A stretch of 64,000 bases of DNA from Inquilinus ginsengisoli_B (GTDB lineage Bacteria; Pseudomonadota; Alphaproteobacteria; DSM-16000; Inquilinaceae), in NCBI RefSeq assembly GCF_050434925.1, contig NZ_JBNDJK010000001.1, positions 7,068,001 through 7,132,000 of the forward strand, given 5' to 3'. Positions 15,410 through 24,052 of the stretch are shown here, piece after piece. Under the pieces are notes generated by a model, which had not been told where the DNA came from, ran no database searches, and worked only from the letters and a program-made list of their open reading frames with translations. The position numbers were made by a program, and so were the translations under genes. The first letter of the stretch is position 1; each line of letters opens with the position of its first letter.

Positions 15410-17478
15410 TCATCGGCACCGCCGGCCATATCGACCACGGCAAGACCGCGCTGGTGCGGGCGCTGACCGGCGTCGACACCGACCGGCTGAAGGAGGAGAA
15501 GGCCCGCGGCATCACCATCGACCTCGGCTTCGCCTACCAGCCGACGCCCGACGGCGAGGTGCTGGGCTTCATCGACGTGCCCGGGCATGAGCGGCTGGTG
15601 CACACCATGCTGGCCGGCGCCTCCGGCATCGACTTCGCGCTGCTGGTGGTGGCGGCGGATGACGGCGTGATGCCGCAGACCCGCGAGCATCTGGCGATCA
15701 TCGACCTGCTCGGCATCTCGCGCGGCGTGGTCGCCCTGACCAAGGCCGACCTGGCCGACGCGGACCGGCGCGCGACGGTGGCGGCGGAGATCCACGCGGC
15801 CTTGGCCGGCACCGCGCTGGCCGGGGCCGACATCCTGCCGGTCTCGGTCATGACCGGCGAGGGCATCGCCGAGCTGGGCGACCGGCTGGCGCTGGGGGTC
15901 GCGGAGTTCGCCGGGCGTGAGACGTCGGGCCGGTTCCGGCTGGCGGTCGACCGGTCCTTCACCCTGCACGGGGCCGGCACCGTGGTCACCGGCACGGTGT
16001 TGTCGGGGTCGGTCGCGGTCGGCGACCAGCTGGTGGCCAGCCCGTCCGGCCTGCCGGTGCGGGTGCGGTCGATCCATGCCCAGAACCGCCCGGCCGAGCG
16101 CGGCCGCGCCGGCGAGCGCTGCGCCCTGAACCTGGCGGGCGAGCGGGTGACGCGCGAGGCCTTTGCCCGCGGCGATGTGGTGCTCGACCCCGCCCTGCAC
16201 GCCCCGACCGAGCGCATCGATGCGGTGCTGCGGGTGCTGCCGGGCGAGCGCCGGCCGATCGGGCAGTGGTTCCCGGTGCGCTTCCACACCGCCGCGGCCG
16301 AGACCGGGGCACGGATCGTGCTGCTGGGCGACGACCCGATCCCGCCGGGCGGCGAGGCCTTCGTCCAGCTGGTGCTGGACCGGCCGGTCGCCGCCGCGGC
16401 GGGGGATCGCTACGTCGTCCGCGACACCTCGGCCCAGCGCACCGTCGGCGGCGGCCGCCTGGTCGACCTGCGGGCGCCGGCGCGCAAGCGGCGGGGGCCC
16501 GAGCGCCTGGCCCAGCTGGCGGCGCTGGCGCTGGACGATCCGGAGGCGGCGCTGGCCGAGTTGCTGGCGGTGCCGCCGCGGCTGGTCGACCTGGCCGGCT
16601 TCGGCCGCGACCGGGCCCTGGGGACCGGCCGGATGGAGGAGTTGGCCGACCGGCTCGGCCTGGTCCGGATCGCGGCGGGCGAGCAGCTGCTGGCCCTGAC
16701 CGCGGAGGACTGGACGCGGCTGACCCACGGGCTGCTGGAGGCGCTGGACGCCTTCCACCGCGACAACCCCGACCTGCCCGGCATCGGCTTCGAGCGGCTG
16801 CGCCTGCAGTCGCAGCCGCGCCTGCCGGCCCCGGCCTTCGCCGGCCTGCTGCGCGGGCTGGCGCGGGCCGGCCAGGTGGCGCTGGAGGGCGCCTGGGTCC
16901 GGCTGACCGGCCATGAGGCGCATCTGACCGAGGCCGACGAGGCGCTGTGGGCCGACATCGCTCCGCGCCTCGGCGGTGCTGCGCGGTTCCGGCCGCCGCG
17001 GGTGCGCGACATCGCCGGCGAGACCGGCACCGACGAGGCGGAGATCCGCCATCTGCTGAAGCGCGCCGGCCGGATGGGCCGGGTCGACGAGATGGCGCAT
17101 GACCATTTCTTCCTGCGCCCGACCGTCACCGAGATCGTCGGCATCCTGGTGGCGCTGGGCGAGGCGCACGAGACCGGCTTCACTGCGGCGCAGTTCCGTG
17201 ATCAGGTGGACAGCGGTCGCAAGGTCGCGATTCAGATCCTGGAGTTCTTCGACCGCCACGGCGTGACGCTGCGGCGGGGCGATCTGCGCCGGCTGAACCG
17301 GCATCGGCTGGACCTGTTTCGTCCCTCGATCGGCGCGCCGCCGGCCGAGGGTGATGGAGGAGAATCGTCCCCGGTGGGGCGTCCGGACTTCAAATCCGGG
17401 AGGGGCCGCGAGCCGGTCCTTGGTGGGTTCGACTCCCACTCTCTTCCGCCATTCCGCCGCCCCGATCATGACTGTTGA
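15406..17478 (+). CDS. selB: Selenocysteine-specific elongation factor SelB
   Basis: SelB is the GTPase that brings Sec-tRNA(Sec) to the ribosome at UGA codons followed by a SECIS hairpin. The protein starts at a GTG at 15406 overlapping the previous stop (GTGA). G-motifs are GTAGHIDHGKT (G1), the DxxG in DVPGHE and TKAD (G4). Translation-factor beta-barrels follow, then the C-terminal winged-helix repeats that bind SECIS, ending near GVTLRRGDLRRLNRHRLDLF. The frame has no stop at the usual end and continues through the tRNA-Sec gene to 17478 (690 codons). The last ~40 residues are therefore translated tRNA gene and probably non-functional. Confidence 0.94.
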   Translation: MIIGTAGHIDHGKTALVRALTGVDTDRLKEEKARGITIDLGFAYQPTPDGEVLGFIDVPGHERLVHTMLAGASGIDFALLVVAADDGVMPQTREHLAIIDLLGISRGVVALTKADLADADRRATVAAEIHAALAGTALAGADILPVSVMTGEGIAELGDRLALGVAEFAGRETSGRFRLAVDRSFTLHGAGTVVTGTVLSGSVAVGDQLVASPSGLPVRVRSIHAQNRPAERGRAGERCALNLAGERVTREAFARGDVVLDPALHAPTERIDAVLRVLPGERRPIGQWFPVRFHTAAAETGARIVLLGDDPIPPGGEAFVQLVLDRPVAAAAGDRYVVRDTSAQRTVGGGRLVDLRAPARKRRGPERLAQLAALALDDPEAALAELLAVPPRLVDLAGFGRDRALGTGRMEELADRLGLVRIAAGEQLLALTAEDWTRLTHGLLEALDAFHRDNPDLPGIGFERLRLQSQPRLPAPAFAGLLRGLARAGQVALEGAWVRLTGHEAHLTEADEALWADIAPRLGGAARFRPPRVRDIAGETGTDEAEIRHLLKRAGRMGRVDEMAHDHFFLRPTVTEIVGILVALGEAHETGFTAAQFRDQVDSGRKVAIQILEFFDRHGVTLRRGDLRRLNRHRLDLFRPSIGAPPAEGDGGESSPVGRPDFKSGRGREPVLGGFDSHSLPPFRRPDHDC
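17356..17451 (+). tRNA. selC: tRNA-Sec (anticodon TCA)
   Basis: All helices can be drawn. Acceptor GGAGGAGA (17356-17363) pairs over 8 bp with TCTCTTCC (17440-17447), with one G-U. The 6-bp D stem CGTCCC/GGGGCG has a 4-nt loop. The anticodon stem CCGGA/TCCGG holds loop CTTCAAA with TCA at 17390-17392. The long variable arm pairs over 8 bp, and T stem GTGGG/CCCAC holds loop TTCGACT. Discriminator G and an encoded CCA end at 17451. The 8-bp acceptor and 6-bp D stem are diagnostic of tRNA-Sec. The whole gene lies inside the selB reading frame on the same strand. Confidence 0.97.
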
Positions 17479-17592
17479 CCCTGCGGGGCAGGATAGACAT
17501 CCCAACGGCACCTGCCCCAGCCGCTACCCGGCCCGGCCCCCACGCCAGAGCGACCGGCTCGAGGCGGGGACGGCAGAGAGGTCACGCCCCCC

Positions 17593-18429
17593 ATGCATGC
17601 ATCGTGGTTCCGGACGATGGCGGCTGCCGTCGCCGCGGCGAGCATCCTTGCGGCCACGCCCGCGAGCGCCTTCACCCGCCCGACCGCGAACGGGCAGTTC
17701 GACTACCAGATCGGCGGCGCCTACCCCGCCGCGGCCGGGATTGCCATCGTCGACCGCGACCGGCTGGCGGCGCCCGCCCCGGGCAAGTACGGCATCTGCT
17801 ACGTCAACGCGTTCCAGACCCAGCCGGACGACGCGGTGTGGTGGACCACCAACCACTCCAACCTGCTGGTCAGGAAGAACGGCAGATACGTGATCGATCC
17901 GGAGTGGCCGGACGAATACCTGCTGGACACCTCGACGGCGGCGAAGCGCACCGCGCTGATGGCGATCATCGGGCCGTGGATCGACAGATGCGCGGCCGAC
18001 GGCTTCGAGGCGGTGGAGCCGGACAACCTCGATTCCTGGACCCGCTCGAAGAGCGTGCTGACCAAGGCCCACAACACCGCCTTCGCCAAGCTGCTGGTGC
18101 AGCGTGCCCATGCCGCCAACCTCGCCATCGCGCAGAAGAACACCAGCGAGCTGGCGCCGATCGGCGTGTCGCAGATCGGCTTCGACTTCGCGATCGTCGA
18201 GGAATGCCAGATGTGGTCGGAATGCGAGGTCTTCACCGAAATCTACGGCAACCAGGTCTACGAGATCGAGTACAGCGACAACGACCGGGACGCCGACGGC
18301 AACCCGGTCGACCCGATCGGCTTCTTCAACGCCGCCTGCGCCGCGCGCGGCAGCAGGATCTCGATCATCTACCGCGACCGCGACGTGGTGCCGGCCGGGT
18401 CGCCGGACTACGAGTACAAGTGGTGCTGA
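17593..18429 (+). CDS. Secreted GH114-type glycosidase (endo-alpha-1,4-polygalactosaminidase family)
   Basis: The 278-residue protein has a clear Sec signal peptide (MAAAVAAASILAATPASA) and a TIM-barrel domain of the GH114/TM1410-like family. Family segments are KYGICYVNAFQTQP, YLLDTSTAAKRTALMAIIGPWIDRCAADGFEAVEPDNLDSW and LAIAQKNTSELAPIG. The acidic residues in EPDNLD are the probable active site. It would cleave an amino-sugar polysaccharide outside the cytoplasm. It starts about 140 nt after selC and has no evident link to selenium. It may be a gene inserted behind the tRNA, but no flanking repeat was seen. Confidence 0.85.
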   Translation: MHASWFRTMAAAVAAASILAATPASAFTRPTANGQFDYQIGGAYPAAAGIAIVDRDRLAAPAPGKYGICYVNAFQTQPDDAVWWTTNHSNLLVRKNGRYVIDPEWPDEYLLDTSTAAKRTALMAIIGPWIDRCAADGFEAVEPDNLDSWTRSKSVLTKAHNTAFAKLLVQRAHAANLAIAQKNTSELAPIGVSQIGFDFAIVEECQMWSECEVFTEIYGNQVYEIEYSDNDRDADGNPVDPIGFFNAACAARGSRISIIYRDRDVVPAGSPDYEYKWC

Positions 18430-18638
18430 GCGGCTGACGGCGGATTCGGCCGAAGCCGGGCGGCCCCAGCAAAGGGCACCCGAAACCAGTCGTCGCAGCC
18501 GCGAAGCGGACATGACCGCGCCTGGCGCTCGGCCGCCGCACCAGCCAGTCCCGACGGCCACATCGCAGCCCATCCGGCGTTCACGCGCCAGCGTTTCCAC
18601 ACAGCCTCGACCCTTTGGAGGTTGGTGATCGCGAGCGA

Positions 18639-18938
18639 CTACAGGCCACCTGGCAGCGAAGTATTCGGCATCAGCGAGGTATTCGGTGCCCCCGTGGTCT
18701 GCGCCTGTCGCGGAGATGGGATCGGTATCGCCCGGAACGGCGCCAGTTGCGGGGGTGGGGTGATCCTCGTGAGCGGCCGCATCGAGTGGCCGATGAGCGG
18801 CCGCGAACCGATACCGCCGGCGCAAGACGTGCCGACGGCATTTTGACTGACGATGCATTGCGCCATGGCGGCCGGTGCGGTCGCGATGGACAGGCTGGCG
18901 GCCAGCGCCAGATGGATCCATGGGTTCATGTCCGTCAT
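18639..18938 (-). CDS. Small secreted protein of unknown function
   Basis: A 99-residue frame starts at an ATG at 18938, with an alternative Met at codon 4. It has a Sec-type signal peptide (NPWIHLALAASLSIATAPAAMAQ) and a short mature part rich in Ser, Pro, Thr and Arg with two cysteines. Only a weak ribosome binding site is visible. No family is recognised. A longer frame upstream to 19238 lacks coding character. It is convergent with the GH114 gene and divergent from the RND pump genes. Confidence 0.55.
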   Translation of the reverse strand: MTDMNPWIHLALAASLSIATAPAAMAQCIVSQNAVGTSCAGGIGSRPLIGHSMRPLTRITPPPQLAPFRAIPIPSPRQAQTTGAPNTSLMPNTSLPGGL

Positions 18939-19414
18939 ATTTGCACCGCTCGACCCGCTTCCAATTGCCATCCGCGCGCAGTGCGATGTTGCGCCGCTAG
19001 CCCGGCGCCGACCCAGCGGTTCCGCCGCTTTCCGATGCCTGTATCCCTGGAGCCTGCCGACGGACCTCCACGATGATCTTCCGCATGGCTGAATGGATAA
19101 AAACACAGAGGCGGCGGAACGACGGCGCCACATATGTGACTTGTCACAACCAAAGCGGCACGGACCGGCTCCGGAAGGGGGAGCAGGCGTCGATGTCCGC
19201 GGACGTGCCCGGTCGCGGCACGGGTGACCAACGCCCAAGACATCATCAAGAGGCTGGCTTCGCCTCGTTTGGCTGATTGCTGGCTCGTCGGTACCGACGA
19301 CCGGCCGTCACGTCTGCGGCGACAGCGGCTTCGAGCCCGGCGTGACCTTTCCGGCCGCGCTGCCCTTCCCTGCCGGTGCCACGGCGCCGAAGCTCGATCC
19401 GAGGATTCCTGGCC
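18939..19414. promoter_or_regulatory. Intergenic region upstream of the RND pump operon
   Basis: This 476-nt stretch separates divergent genes. A fairly AT-rich block at 19090-19150 carries two overlapping palindromes (see 19129-19148) and is the likely promoter/operator. The part 19160-19400 is GC-rich with open frames in several phases but none that looks like a gene. Confidence 0.5.
19129..19148. promoter_or_regulatory. Overlapping palindromes, possible operator of the RND pump
   Basis: CACATATGTG (19129-19138) is a perfect 10-bp palindrome. It overlaps TGTGAC-TT-GTCACA (19135-19148), which has perfect 6-bp arms. The arms resemble a CRP half-site pair, but the spacer is 4 nt instead of 6, so a TetR-type or other dimeric repressor is as likely. 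Confidence 0.45.
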
Positions 19415-22400
19415 GTGGGTATCGTCCGCTTCGCCCTGCGCTTTCCCTACACCTTCTACGTCATCGCCCTCCTGGCCCTGCTTCTCGGAATCAGCGCCAT
19501 CGTCGTGACGCCCCGCGACGTGCTGCCGTCCGTCAACGTGCCGGTGGTGACGGTGATCTGGCAGTACACCGGCCTGACACCGCAGGAGATGGAGCAGCGG
19601 GTCACCACTTATGGCGAATATTACATCAGCTCGAACGTCAGCAATATCCGCAACATGGAGAGCCAGACGCTGGAAGGTCTCTCCGTCACCAAGATCTATT
19701 TTCAGCCAAACGTGAACATCGATCTGGCGATCAGCCAGATCGTATCGGCGACGAACACCGCAAGGGCGTTGATGCCGACCGGTATCCAGCCGCCGGTCGT
19801 GGTGCAGTTCAACGCCACCAGCGTGCCGGTGCTGCAGCTCAGCCTGACATCGGACACGCTGAACGAGCAGCAGCTCTACGATTACGGCCTGTATCAGATG
19901 CGCCAGGCCCTGGCGCCGATCCCCGGCATCACCCTGCCGACGCCGTCCGGTGGCCGCTATCGCGAGATCATGGTCGATCTCGACCCCGACAAGCTGCGCG
20001 CCTACGGCATCACCCCTGCCGACGTGGTCAACGCGGTCAACGCCCAGTCGCTGACGCTGCCCGCCGGCGACGCCAAGCTGGGCACCCAGCAGTTCATCGT
20101 CCATCTGAACGGCATGGCGCCGACGCTGGACGCGCTGGAGGATGTGCCGATCCGCCAGAACGGCGCCACGACGGTGTTCCTGCATGACGTGGCGCATGTC
20201 CACAACGGCTGGCAGGTGCAGTCGAACGTCGTCCGCGCCAACGGCCAGCGCTCGGTGCTGCTGACCATCATCAAGAATGGCGACGCCTCGACGCTCGACG
20301 TCGTCAACCGGGTCAAGGCCGCACTGCCGGCGATCCAGGCGGCGGCACCGGCCGGCCTCAAGATCGGCCTGCTGTTCGACCAGTCGACCTTCGTCCAGGA
20401 TTCGATCGACAGCGTGCTGCGGGAAGGCGCCATCGCCGCCGGCCTGACCGCGCTGATGATCCTGATCTTCCTCGGGTCCTGGCGGGCGACCATCGTCGTC
20501 ATGGTGTCGATCCCGCTGTCGATCCTGACCTCGATCGCGGTGCTGTCGGCGCTCGGCGAGACGCTCAACATCATGACGCTCGGCGGCATGGCGCTGGCGG
20601 TCGGCATTCTGGTCGACGACAGCACGGTGACGATCGAGAACACCTACCGCATGCTGGAGGAGCGAAGGCCCTTCGACGACGCGGTGCTGGAGGGCGCGGC
20701 CGGCATCGCCCTGCCGACCCTGATTTCGACCTCCGCGATCTGCTGCGTCTTCGTCGCCGTGTTCTTCATGCAGGGCGCGATCCGCTACATCTTCACGCCG
20801 CTGGCCTTGGCCGTGGTCTTCGCCATGATCGCGTCCTACGGCCTGTCGCGCACGCTGACGCCGATCATCATCCGGCTGCTGCTGCGCGGCGAGCACAGCC
20901 GGCGCGAGGCCGGCAAGACCACGGCGCTGTCCCGCGCCCATGCGGCCTTCGACCGCCAGTTCAACCGGTTCCGCGAGTTCTACGCCTGGCTGCTGGCCGG
21001 CATCATCCGCCGCCGCGCGATCACGCTTGGCGTCGCGCTGGCGGTGCTGGCGGGCGCCGGAGGGCTGTTCACCATGCTGGGGCACGACTTCTTCCCCGCG
21101 GTCGACGCCGGGATGATCCAGCTGCATGTCCGCCTGCCGCCACGCACCCGGATCGAGACCGCCGCCGAGGAGTTCAGCCGGATCGAGGACGTGATCCGGG
21201 GCCAGATCCCGCAGCAGGATCTCGGCCTGGTGATCGACAACATCGGCCTGCCGCAACGCTCCTACAACCTGGCCTTCACCGACGGCACCGAGATCGGCCC
21301 CAATGACGGCGTGATCCAGATCCAGCTCAACCCCGGCCACCGGCCGACCGAGCAGTACATCCAGGCGCTGCGGCGCCAGCTGCCGATCCAGTTCCCGGAC
21401 GCGCTGTTCTACGTCCAGCCATCGGACATCGTCACCCAGGTGCTGAATTTCGGCGTGCCGAGCCAGATCGACGTCCAGATCGCCGGCCGCAACGTCGCCG
21501 GCAACCAGGCCATGGCCCAGACCCTGCGCGACCGGCTGGCCGGGATCCCCGGCCTGGTCGACGTGCATGTGCAGCAGGAGCTGAAGGCGCCGGAGCTCGA
21601 CTACACGGTCGACCGCACCCGCGCACAGCAGCTGGGGCTGAACATGACCCAGGTGGCGAATGACGTGAACATCAGCCTCAGCTCGTCGACCCAGGTGCAG
21701 CCGAACTTCTGGACCGACCCGGCGAGCGGCATCGCCTACTACCTCGCCGTTCAGACGCCGGAGTACCGCGTCGCCAGCCTGAACGACCTGAACAACACGC
21801 CGATCGGCGCCGCTACCACTGCGGATGGCGGCGTGGTGCCGAACCTGCTGGGGAACATCGCGGCGCCGCAGCGCGCCGGAGTGCAGTCGGTGTTCAACCA
21901 GAGCAACATCCAGGAGGTCTACGACGTCTACGCCAGCGTCGACGCGAAGGACCTCGGCCGGGTGGCGACCCGGATCCAGTCCATCGTCGGCGACGCACAG
22001 AAGACCCTGCAGCCCGGCAATACCATCGCGATCCGCGGCCAGATCAGCAGCATGGACTCCGCCTTCCGGGATCTCGGCCTCGGCCTGACCTTCGCCGCCA
22101 TAGCCGTGTACCTGTTGATGGTGGTGAACTATCAGAGCTTCCGCGACCCGCTGGCGGTGCTGCTGGCCCTGCCCGGCGCCATGAGCGGCATCGTCCTGAT
22201 GCTGTTCGTGACCGGCACCAGTTTGAGCGTGCCGTCGCTGATGGGCGCGATCATGGCGGTGGGCGTGGCCTCGGCGAACTCGATCCTGCTGGTCACCTTC
22301 GCCCGCGATCAGAGCCGGGCCGGGCACCCGCCCTTCGAGGCCGCGCTTTCCGCGGGCGTCACCCGGCTGCGGCCGGTGCTGATGACGGCGGCGGCCATGG

Positions 22401-22591
22401 TCGTCGGCATGCTGCCGATGGCAATCGGCGGCCCCGGCGAGGAGCAGAACGCCGCCCTGGCCCGCGCGGTGATCGGCGGCGTCAGCGCAGGCACCCTGAC
22501 CACCCTTCTGTTCGTGCCCTTCCTCTACGCCCTGATCGCCGGCCTGGGATCCAGGCGGCAGCGGCCCGTCTCGTCCCCCGTCGCGGAGTGA
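19415..22591 (+). CDS. RND family efflux transporter permease (AcrB/HAE1-CzcA superfamily)
   Basis: The ~1058-residue inner-membrane pump exports drugs or other toxic compounds using proton motive force. The N-terminal helix (FPYTFYVIALLALLLGISAIVV) is followed by a large periplasmic porter domain, then helices 2-6, a second porter domain (from about HDFFPAVDAGMIQLHVRLPP) and helices 7-12. The TM4 proton-relay motif GILVDDSTVTIENTYRM is present. The chosen start is a GTG with GAGGA at 19401-19405; another in-frame GTG lies at 19376. The gene overlaps the adaptor gene by 4 nt. No outer-membrane channel gene is nearby, so a TolC-like partner must be encoded elsewhere. Confidence 0.92.
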   Translation: MGIVRFALRFPYTFYVIALLALLLGISAIVVTPRDVLPSVNVPVVTVIWQYTGLTPQEMEQRVTTYGEYYISSNVSNIRNMESQTLEGLSVTKIYFQPNVNIDLAISQIVSATNTARALMPTGIQPPVVVQFNATSVPVLQLSLTSDTLNEQQLYDYGLYQMRQALAPIPGITLPTPSGGRYREIMVDLDPDKLRAYGITPADVVNAVNAQSLTLPAGDAKLGTQQFIVHLNGMAPTLDALEDVPIRQNGATTVFLHDVAHVHNGWQVQSNVVRANGQRSVLLTIIKNGDASTLDVVNRVKAALPAIQAAAPAGLKIGLLFDQSTFVQDSIDSVLREGAIAAGLTALMILIFLGSWRATIVVMVSIPLSILTSIAVLSALGETLNIMTLGGMALAVGILVDDSTVTIENTYRMLEERRPFDDAVLEGAAGIALPTLISTSAICCVFVAVFFMQGAIRYIFTPLALAVVFAMIASYGLSRTLTPIIIRLLLRGEHSRREAGKTTALSRAHAAFDRQFNRFREFYAWLLAGIIRRRAITLGVALAVLAGAGGLFTMLGHDFFPAVDAGMIQLHVRLPPRTRIETAAEEFSRIEDVIRGQIPQQDLGLVIDNIGLPQRSYNLAFTDGTEIGPNDGVIQIQLNPGHRPTEQYIQALRRQLPIQFPDALFYVQPSDIVTQVLNFGVPSQIDVQIAGRNVAGNQAMAQTLRDRLAGIPGLVDVHVQQELKAPELDYTVDRTRAQQLGLNMTQVANDVNISLSSSTQVQPNFWTDPASGIAYYLAVQTPEYRVASLNDLNNTPIGAATTADGGVVPNLLGNIAAPQRAGVQSVFNQSNIQEVYDVYASVDAKDLGRVATRIQSIVGDAQKTLQPGNTIAIRGQISSMDSAFRDLGLGLTFAAIAVYLLMVVNYQSFRDPLAVLLALPGAMSGIVLMLFVTGTSLSVPSLMGAIMAVGVASANSILLVTFARDQSRAGHPPFEAALSAGVTRLRPVLMTAAAMVVGMLPMAIGGPGEEQNAALARAVIGGVSAGTLTTLLFVPFLYALIAGLGSRRQRPVSSPVAE

Positions 22592-23904
22592 CCATCTTGG
22601 ACCAGCATCCCATCGACAGCCCCACCGGCCACACGGATCAGAACACCGCTCCTCCGGCTGGCCCGACACCGGGGCGGCGGCGGATCGCTCGATTCCTCGG
22701 GCTGACGGCGATCGTCGCGATCGGCGGGGCGGTCGGCTTCGGCCTGTGGAGCCGCAGCGTGCTCGACGCCCAGGCGACGACCGTGCGCAACGAGATCCGT
22801 GACGATCGGCCGATCGTTCGCACGGTCGCCGTTACCACGGTGCAGGGCCCGAAGATCGACGAGCTGCCGGGCACCACCGATGCCTTCACCAGCACCGTGG
22901 TGAACGCCCGCGCGACTGGTTACATCGCCACCCGCAACGTCGACATCGGCAGTCATGTCAAGGCGGGCGACGTCATGGCGGTGATCGCGGCGCCTGATCT
23001 GGACCAGCAACTGGGCCAGGCGACGGCGCAGCTGGCCCAGACCCAGGCGACCCTGGCGCAGGACCGGGCCAATGAGCACCTCGCGGTGGTCACCAACCAG
23101 CGCACCACGCGGCTGGTGCAGCAGGGCTGGGCCAGCAAGGAGCAGGGCGACACCGACAGCTCGAGCCAGGCTGCCACCACCGCAGCGGTCGCCGCGGCCC
23201 AAGCCAGCATCGTCGCCCAGCAGGCCGACGTGGCGCGGCTCCAGCAGCTGACCGGCTTCGAGAGGGTGGTGGCCCCGTTCGACGGGGTTGTCGCCAGCCG
23301 CAACTTCGACGTCGGCACGCTGGTCACGGCGGATAGTGCCTCCGGCACGCCACTGCTGTCGCTGGTGCAGACCGGCACGCTGCGGATCCAGATCTTCGTG
23401 CCGCAGGAGGACTACTTCGCGCTCAAGGATGGTGAGGATGCCGAGGTGACGGTGCCGCAGTTGCCCGGCCGTGTCTTCCATGGCCGGGTCGCGCGCACCG
23501 CCGGCTCTTTGCAGCCAGGCACCAGGACGCTGCTGGCCGAGGTCGATGTCGATAACTCCGATGGGGCACTCACCGCCGGGTTGTACTGCATCGTCCGGCT
23601 GGCGATCCCGCGGCCCAGCCCCGTGATCGTGCTGCCGTCGCAGGCGGTCATCTTCGACCAGAACGGGCTTTCCGCCGCCGTCTATTCGAACGGCACGCTG
23701 CAGCTGCATCATCTCGACGTGCTGGCCGATAACGGCGCCAGCCTCGACATCCGGGCCGGGCTGAACGAGGGCGATCAGGTGGTCCTGAACCCGCCCGTGA
23801 ACCTGCGCGACGGTATGCGCGTGCAGGTTGCGGCGACACAGCCATCCGAGATTGCCCACACTGTCGATCGGCCGCCATCCGGCTCTCCAAACGCGTCGGG
23901 CTGA
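22588..23904 (+). CDS. RND efflux periplasmic adaptor subunit (membrane fusion protein)
   Basis: The 438-residue protein links the RND permease to an outer-membrane channel. One N-terminal membrane anchor (FLGLTAIVAIGGAVGFGLWS) precedes the barrel-sandwich half (NARATGYIATRNVDIGSHVKAGDVMAVI). A Gln/Ala-rich alpha-hairpin (DQQLGQATAQLAQTQATLAQ) follows, then the second lipoyl half (VVAPFDGVVASRNFDVGTLV) and a beta-barrel. The GTG start overlaps the permease stop. Permease-before-adaptor order is the reverse of acrAB but common in alphaproteobacteria. No regulator gene sits beside the pair. Confidence 0.93.
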   Translation: MTILDQHPIDSPTGHTDQNTAPPAGPTPGRRRIARFLGLTAIVAIGGAVGFGLWSRSVLDAQATTVRNEIRDDRPIVRTVAVTTVQGPKIDELPGTTDAFTSTVVNARATGYIATRNVDIGSHVKAGDVMAVIAAPDLDQQLGQATAQLAQTQATLAQDRANEHLAVVTNQRTTRLVQQGWASKEQGDTDSSSQAATTAAVAAAQASIVAQQADVARLQQLTGFERVVAPFDGVVASRNFDVGTLVTADSASGTPLLSLVQTGTLRIQIFVPQEDYFALKDGEDAEVTVPQLPGRVFHGRVARTAGSLQPGTRTLLAEVDVDNSDGALTAGLYCIVRLAIPRPSPVIVLPSQAVIFDQNGLSAAVYSNGTLQLHHLDVLADNGASLDIRAGLNEGDQVVLNPPVNLRDGMRVQVAATQPSEIAHTVDRPPSGSPNASG

Positions 23905-23975
23905 TATCTCGTGCCAAGTCTCGAGCCAGTCGACCGGGTCTGCATGAGCCCACCCGCCCGTCGGCACCCATCATT

Positions 23976-23995
23976 GGCCAGGATTCATCCTGGCC
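23976..23995. terminator. Hairpin between convergent adaptor and SDR genes
   Basis: GGCCAGGAT and ATCCTGGCC are perfect 9-bp arms with a TC loop. No T-run follows on either strand, so it is a stem that may end both converging transcripts rather than a classic intrinsic terminator. Confidence 0.5.
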
Positions 23996-24052
23996 CGGGC
24001 GATGTGATCTGGCGGATCGCGGGCACGCCGGAGCATGGTCGACGCATTCCCC

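Noticed and set aside
17356..18938. selC as the attachment site of a genomic island, as known for other bacteria
   Set aside because: No integrase gene follows and I see no downstream repeat of the tRNA 3' end by eye; GH114 and the RND genes look native in composition.
19135..19148. A CRP binding site
   Set aside because: The TGTGA/TCACA arms are spaced by 4 nt, not 6, so it was recorded only as a generic operator candidate.
18935..22669. A 1244-codon open frame on minus
   Set aside because: It is the antisense shadow of the RND permease gene; His/Asp/Gln-rich low-complexity sequence, no domain.
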